Below are positions 60,194 to 64,000 of a stretch of 64,000 bases of DNA, one piece after another. A model generated the notes under the pieces. That model was not told the origin of the DNA. It did not search any database and saw only the letters and a program-made list of their open reading frames with translations. Every line of letters begins with the position of its first letter. The first letter of the stretch is position 1. The stretch lies in the NCBI GenBank assembly GCA_900078405.1, contig FLTS01000001.1, positions 2,132,626 to 2,196,625 on the forward strand, in the 5' to 3' direction. This stretch comes from an uncultured Stenotrophomonas sp. Its GTDB lineage: Bacteria; Pseudomonadota; Gammaproteobacteria; Xanthomonadales; Xanthomonadaceae. The position numbers and the translations under genes are program-made.

Positions 60194-61956
60194 TTGTCCG
60201 AGAACACTCCTTCCGAAACCGGGAGCACCGACGCGCCCGTCGAAAAGCGCGTGCGCAAGCCGCGCGTCGCCAAGGCCGCCGTCGAAACCGGCGACAGCGC
60301 TCCCGCCGCGACACCGGCCCAGTCCGCGCTGCCGCTGCCGGCCACCCCGGTGGCCCCGGCCGCACCGCGTGAAGAGGCGCCGGTTGCCGCCACCCCGAAC
60401 ACCGATGCCGGCGAACGTTCGTCGGCACCCGCGCCGGCCGCCGCCCAAGGCGGGCAGGACGGCGGCGAGCCGCGCAACGACGGCAACAACCACCCGCGCC
60501 ACGGCCAGCAGAACCCGCAGGGCCAAGGCCAGGGCAACCGCCGCGACCGCTTCCGCAACCGCCGCGATCGCAACCGCGACCGCTTCCGCGACGATGGCCT
60601 GCCCGGCGACAGCGGCAACGAGGCCTTCGTGCCGCGCCCGCACCCTTCCGTGCCGGAGGGCTTCCCGATCTACTCGCTCGGCGACCTGAAGAAGATGCCG
60701 GCGCACAAGCTGCTGGAAATCGCCGAGCAGCTGCAGATCACCGACGGCGTGGCGCGCGCGCGCAAGCAGGACGTGATCTTCGCCCTGCTGAAGGTGCTGA
60801 CCCGCCACGGCGAAGGCGTGGCCGCCGACGGCGTGCTGGAAATCCTGCCGGACGGCTTCGGCTTCCTGCGCGCAGCCGAGGCCAGCTACCTGGCCGGCCC
60901 GGACGACACCTACATCTCGCCCAGCCAGACGACATCTACATTTCGCCGTCGCAGATCCGCCGCTTCAACCTGCGCACCGGCGACCACATCGCCGGCCGCA
61001 TCCGCTTCCCCAAGGACGGCGAACGCTACTTCGCGCTGAACATCGTGGACACCATCAACGGTGAACCGATCGAAGCATCGAAGAACAAGGCGCTGTTCGA
61101 GAACCTGACCCCGCTGTTCCCGCGCAAGCGCTTCCGCCTGGAACGCGGTGACGGCTCCACCGAGGACATCACCGGCCGCATCCTCGACCTGATGGCGCCG
61201 CAGGGCAAGGGCCAGCGCGCGCTGATCGTCTCCCCGCCCAAGGCGGGCAAGACGATGATGATGCAGCAGATCGCCAGCGCCATCACCTACAACCACCCGG
61301 AAGTGCACCTGATCGTGCTGCTGGTGGACGAGCGCCCCGAGGAAGTCACCGAAATGCAGCGCACCGTGCGCGGCGAAGTGGTCAGCTCCACCTTTGACGA
61401 GCCGGCCGCGCGCCACGTGCAGGTCGCCGAAATGGTGATCGAGCGCGCCAAGCGCCTGGTAGAGCACAAGAAGGACGTGGTGATCCTGCTCGACTCGATC
61501 ACCCGCCTGGCGCGCGCGTACAACAACGTGGTGCCCAGCTCCGGCAAAGTGCTGACCGGCGGCGTCGACGCCAACGCCCTGCACCGCCCGAAGCGCTTCT
61601 TCGGCGCGGCGCGCAACGTCGAGGAAGGCGGTTCGCTGACCATCATCGCCACCGCGCTGGTCGAGACCGGCTCGAAGATGGACGAGGTGATCTACGAGGA
61701 ATTCAAGGGCACCGGCAACAGCGAAGTGCACCTGAACCGCCGCATCACCGAGAAGCGCGTCTACCCGGCCATCGACATCAACCGCTCCGGCACCCGCCGT
61801 GAGGATTTGCTGATCGAGCCGGAACTGCTGCAGAAGATCTGGATCCTGCGCAAGCTGCTGCATCCGATGGACGAGATCGCGGCGATGGAGTTTTTGCTCG
61901 ACAAGATGAAGAACACCAAGTCCAACGACGAGTTCTTCGGCTCGATGAAGCGTTGA
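60194..61956 (+). pseudogene. rho: Transcription terminator Rho, frameshifted
   Basis: Rho is a hexameric RNA helicase that ends transcription. The reading frame starts at TTG 60194 (AGAGGA upstream) and encodes an Ala/Pro-rich, RNR-rich N-terminal insert (about residues 1-150) and the N-terminal Rho domain ([40 protein letters not shown]), then drifts out of frame after about residue 245 and stops at 61039. The rest of Rho continues in another frame from 60928 to 61956: [20 protein letters not shown], Walker [16 protein letters not shown], Walker [17 protein letters not shown] and the C terminus DEFFGSMKR. Removing 26 nt (60929-60954) restores one frame of 578 codons. Because Rho is normally essential, a sequence or assembly error is likely, but a real mutation cannot be ruled out. 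Confidence 0.92.
60902..60954 (+). repeat. Diverged near-tandem duplication inside rho
   Basis: Copy 1 (60902-60928) encodes DDTYISPSQ in the first frame. Copy 2 (60929-60954, sharing G60928) encodes DDIYISPSQ in the second frame. The copies differ at six of 27 positions, mostly third codon positions plus AGC/TCG for Ser, so they look like homologous sequence from two different strains rather than a fresh duplication. Confidence 0.9.
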
Positions 61957-61980
61957 TTCCCGACGTCATTCGATGCATGG

Positions 61981-62005
61981 AAAGCCCGGCATTGCCGGGC
62001 TTTTT
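61981..62005 (+). terminator. Intrinsic terminator after rho
   Basis: AAAGCCCGGC, loop ATT and GCCGGGC followed by five T (61981-62005), 25 bp after the rho stop: a textbook intrinsic terminator. Confidence 0.92.
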
Positions 62006-62015
62006 CATGTTTTCC

Positions 62016-62088
62016 CTGTAGGAGCGACGTGAGTCGCGACGTGGCTTCCTCGGTAAATCTTCAGTCGCGACTCACGTCGCTCCTACAG
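62016..62088. repeat. Inverted REP element (TGTAGGAGCGA type)
   Basis: CTGTAGGAGCGACGTGAGTC plus GCGAC (62016-62040) and its exact reverse complement (62064-62088) flank 23 bp. A diverged copy lies at 63877-63950 on the other side of aceK. The TGTAGGAGCGA head is a widespread REP type in Xanthomonadaceae and Pseudomonas. Confidence 0.85.
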
Positions 62089-62102
62089 AGGGAAGGAGGA
62101 AT

Positions 62103-63821
62103 TCACGCCAGCCGCAAGGCGCGCGGATACGGCGGATTGTCGGGAAATTCGCCGCGTGCGAAGGCGGCTTGCAGACCGCGCCACCAAGGTGGGTCGAACA
62201 GTTCGCCGTGGGCTTCGTGCACCGCTTCTAGCAGTGGTTTTGGCAAGCCCATGAACAGCCCGAAGCGTTCGGGGAACACGTCGTTCGGCGCTACATGGAA
62301 CCACGGCTCGGCGGCCATCGCTTCTTCCGCGCTGCGCGGCTGCGGCCAGTCGCGGAAGTTGCAGTCGCTGACCCGGCACAGCTCGTCGTAGTCGTAGAAC
62401 ACGGCACGGCCATGACGCGAGACGCCGAAGTTCTTCAGCAGCATGTCGCCGGGGAAAATGTCGTTGCGTGCCATGTCGGCAATGGCCTGCGCATAGTCCA
62501 GCGCCGCCGCACGCGCAGCCCCGACAGTCTGTTCGCGCAGGTACAGGTTCAACGGGCGGAAGCGACGCTGCACGTAGCACAGCGAGATCACCAGATCGTC
62601 ACCCTCCACGTGCACACTGCGCGCGCAGCTCCCCAGCAATTCGTCGCGCAGCTCCGGGGCGAAACGGGCCAGCGGAAACCGCAGGTGGCGATACGGTTGC
62701 GCGTCGAGCAGGCGACCGATGCGATCGAGATTGAACACCAGTGCGTAGCGATCTTCCACGTCCTGCCGGCTCATGGTTTTCGGCCATACGAAACGGTCGC
62801 GGATCAGCTTGAACACCAGCGGGTAGCTGGGCAGGGTGAACACCGCCATCACCATGCCCGGCGTGCCCTCGGCCTGCACCAGCCGCTCGTTCGGCTGCTG
62901 CTGGAAGTGGCGGAAGAAGGTGCGGTAACGCTCGGTCTTGCCCTGCTTGGCGCGGCCGAGCACGGTGTAGATTTCATCGACCGGCTTGCCCGGCAGCAGG
63001 CTGCGCAGGAACACCACCGCATCGGCGACGGTGGGCAGGTCGGCCTGGAAATAGCTGCGCGAAACGCCGAACAGATGCGCCACGTCGCGGCGGCGGCTCA
63101 GCACTGCTTCGGCACGCAGGCCATCACCGTCGTTGACCAGCGCGATCACGCACGGCGAGAAGCGGTGCTCGCCGAACACGCGACCGACCAGATAGGCGCG
63201 GCGCTCGCGGTAGAACACGGTTTCCAGCAGCTCGATGGCACGCACGGGGTGCGGCCCCCAATGCGCGAGGTCGTCCTGCAGGCGCACCGCGATGGCGGCC
63301 GCGCAACGCAGGCGGTGACGGTACGGCACGTCGAAGCGGTAGTCGGCCAGCATGCGCTCGAAGGCATCGGCCGGGCGCGCCTCGGACACGGTGTAGACGT
63401 GGCGCGCGACCGGGTGGGTGATGGCGTCGGACGGCTCGATCTCGATCGCCATGAACTCGATGGCGTCATCGACGCCACGGGTGGCGAACAGGCGGCGGGT
63501 CAGGGTGTTGTAGAAGGTCTTGTGCAACTCGCCGTCGATCAGGCCTTCGACCAGCGTGGCGAAAGCGGCGCGTACTTGCACCCACAGCGCATGGCCGGGC
63601 GTGTTGCCCGCGATGGCCTGCAAGCGGGCCATGCACTCGCCGATGCACAGGTCATAGAGTTCGATGCGCTCGACCGCATCGTCGCGCGCCGCTGCCCAGT
63701 CGCGTTGTTCGAAGCGCTGCCGCGCACGGCAGGTGATCGCGGCAAAGCGGGCGTGGTAGTCCAGAAAGCCGTCGCGGATGCAGGTGGCGATGGCGTGAGC
63801 GGGTTCGGTGGACATCGGCAT
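62103..63821 (-). CDS. aceK: Isocitrate dehydrogenase kinase/phosphatase
   Basis: A 572-residue bifunctional enzyme that phosphorylates and dephosphorylates isocitrate dehydrogenase and so sets the split between the TCA cycle and the glyoxylate bypass. Length and motifs fit AceK (E. coli about 578): the N-terminal regulatory domain, [20 protein letters not shown], the ATP-binding [20 protein letters not shown] with FKLIRDRF, and the catalytic-loop region [20 protein letters not shown] followed by VFYDYDELC. Unlike in E. coli, aceA and aceB are not next to it. ATG 63821 or 63815 can be the start; no SD is visible. Convergent with rho. Confidence 0.95.
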   Translation of the reverse strand: MPMSTEPAHAIATCIRDGFLDYHARFAAITCRARQRFEQRDWAAARDDAVERIELYDLCIGECMARLQAIAGNTPGHALWVQVRAAFATLVEGLIDGELHKTFYNTLTRRLFATRGVDDAIEFMAIEIEPSDAITHPVARHVYTVSEARPADAFERMLADYRFDVPYRHRLRCAAAIAVRLQDDLAHWGPHPVRAIELLETVFYRERRAYLVGRVFGEHRFSPCVIALVNDGDGLRAEAVLSRRRDVAHLFGVSRSYFQADLPTVADAVVFLRSLLPGKPVDEIYTVLGRAKQGKTERYRTFFRHFQQQPNERLVQAEGTPGMVMAVFTLPSYPLVFKLIRDRFVWPKTMSRQDVEDRYALVFNLDRIGRLLDAQPYRHLRFPLARFAPELRDELLGSCARSVHVEGDDLVISLCYVQRRFRPLNLYLREQTVGAARAAALDYAQAIADMARNDIFPGDMLLKNFGVSRHGRAVFYDYDELCRVSDCNFRDWPQPRSAEEAMAAEPWFHVAPNDVFPERFGLFMGLPKPLLEAVHEAHGELFDPPWWRGLQAAFARGEFPDNPPYPRALRLA

Positions 63822-63876
63822 TGGGAGAGTCGGAGCCGGGCTTCACCCTACCGCACCGGAGCAATTTAATGACTAC

Positions 63877-63950
63877 CTGTAGGAGCGAGGTGAGTCGCGG
63901 CCGGGCTTTGTCGGTAAAGCTTTGGTCGCGACCCATCTCGCTCCTACAAG
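63877..63950. repeat. REP element, second copy
   Basis: CTGTAGGAGCGAGGTGAGTC (63877-63896) and, inverted, GACCCATCTCGCTCCTACAA (63930-63949), with mismatches in the stem. Related to the perfect element at 62016-62088; the two bracket aceK. Confidence 0.8.
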
Positions 63951-63975
63951 GAATTCCGGTGATCTTTCACAAATG

Positions 63976-64000
63976 AAAAACCCGCATCGCCTTGGCGATG
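63976..64000 (-). terminator. Terminator of a minus-strand gene beyond the window
   Basis: CATCGCC-TT-GGCGATG (63985-64000) with CCCG on its left side suggests a longer stem that the window edge cuts off. On the minus strand the stem is followed by CGGGTTTTTCATTT, an intrinsic terminator for a gene to the right of the window. Confidence 0.6.

Noticed and set aside
60194..60660. RNR/RDR-rich repeats in the N-terminal part of Rho taken as a separate gene
   Set aside because: They are in frame with the Rho N-terminal domain and such disordered inserts are known in Rho of other GC-rich bacteria.

Overview
The window is GC-rich bacterial chromosome from a gammaproteobacterium of the Xanthomonadaceae (Stenotrophomonas/Xanthomonas/Pseudoxanthomonas type). 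This placement rests on the gene neighbourhoods (rsmB-fmt-def, LysM-dprA-smg-topA-tsaC, rhlB/trxA-rho, rpoH next to ftsEX), a topoisomerase I with a Lys/Ala tail instead of zinc fingers, a large carbohydrate-type TonB-dependent receptor, and many short palindromic intergenic repeats. No rRNA, tRNA, insertion sequence, prophage or CRISPR array was recognised. Most of the window reads as core chromosome.

Layout. 1-7.2 kb: envelope and cofactor genes (end of an LpxL-type acyltransferase, ribA, two PH-domain membrane proteins, a CDP-glycerol-transferase-like protein, a WaaE-type glycosyltransferase, an O-antigen-ligase-type protein). 7.3-18.4 kb: translation and DNA processing (rsmB, fmt, def, a LysM protein, dprA, smg, two GYF_2-domain membrane proteins, topA, tsaC). 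18.4-28.7 kb: a DUF4124 protein, an SDR, two small exported proteins, sppA, a MATE transporter, a DUF3106/sigma-like pair, then priA behind a cluster of DnaA-box-like sites. 28.8-32.2 kb: a SARP-type regulator and a response regulator/7TM histidine kinase pair.

32.4-49.6 kb is the most coherent accessory region: a putative high-mannose N-glycan utilisation locus. It encodes a TonB-dependent receptor, GH92 and GH47 alpha-mannosidases, a GH2 beta-mannosidase, a glycosylasparaginase, CutC, a LacI-type regulator, a FucP-type sugar transporter, a fructokinase and an AGE-family sugar isomerase. Read as a pathway, glycan is imported across the outer membrane, stripped of mannose and separated from Asn, and free mannose enters the cytoplasm, is isomerised to fructose and phosphorylated to fructose 6-phosphate. 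Three copies of a LacI-like palindrome (TTTAGATCGATYCAA) lie between the divergent GH92 and receptor genes, and a related copy lies at the start of the GH2 gene.

49.9-64 kb: a GST-like protein, a NYN/OST-HTH protein, a type II NADH dehydrogenase, a GFA-family protein, rpoH with a sigma-E-like promoter, ung, a tandem receiver protein, ftsX/ftsE, rhlB, trxA, rho and aceK. As given, rho is broken by a 26-nt insertion that is a diverged near-tandem copy of the preceding 27 nt. Rho is normally essential, so an assembly chimera or a real but unusual event has to be considered.
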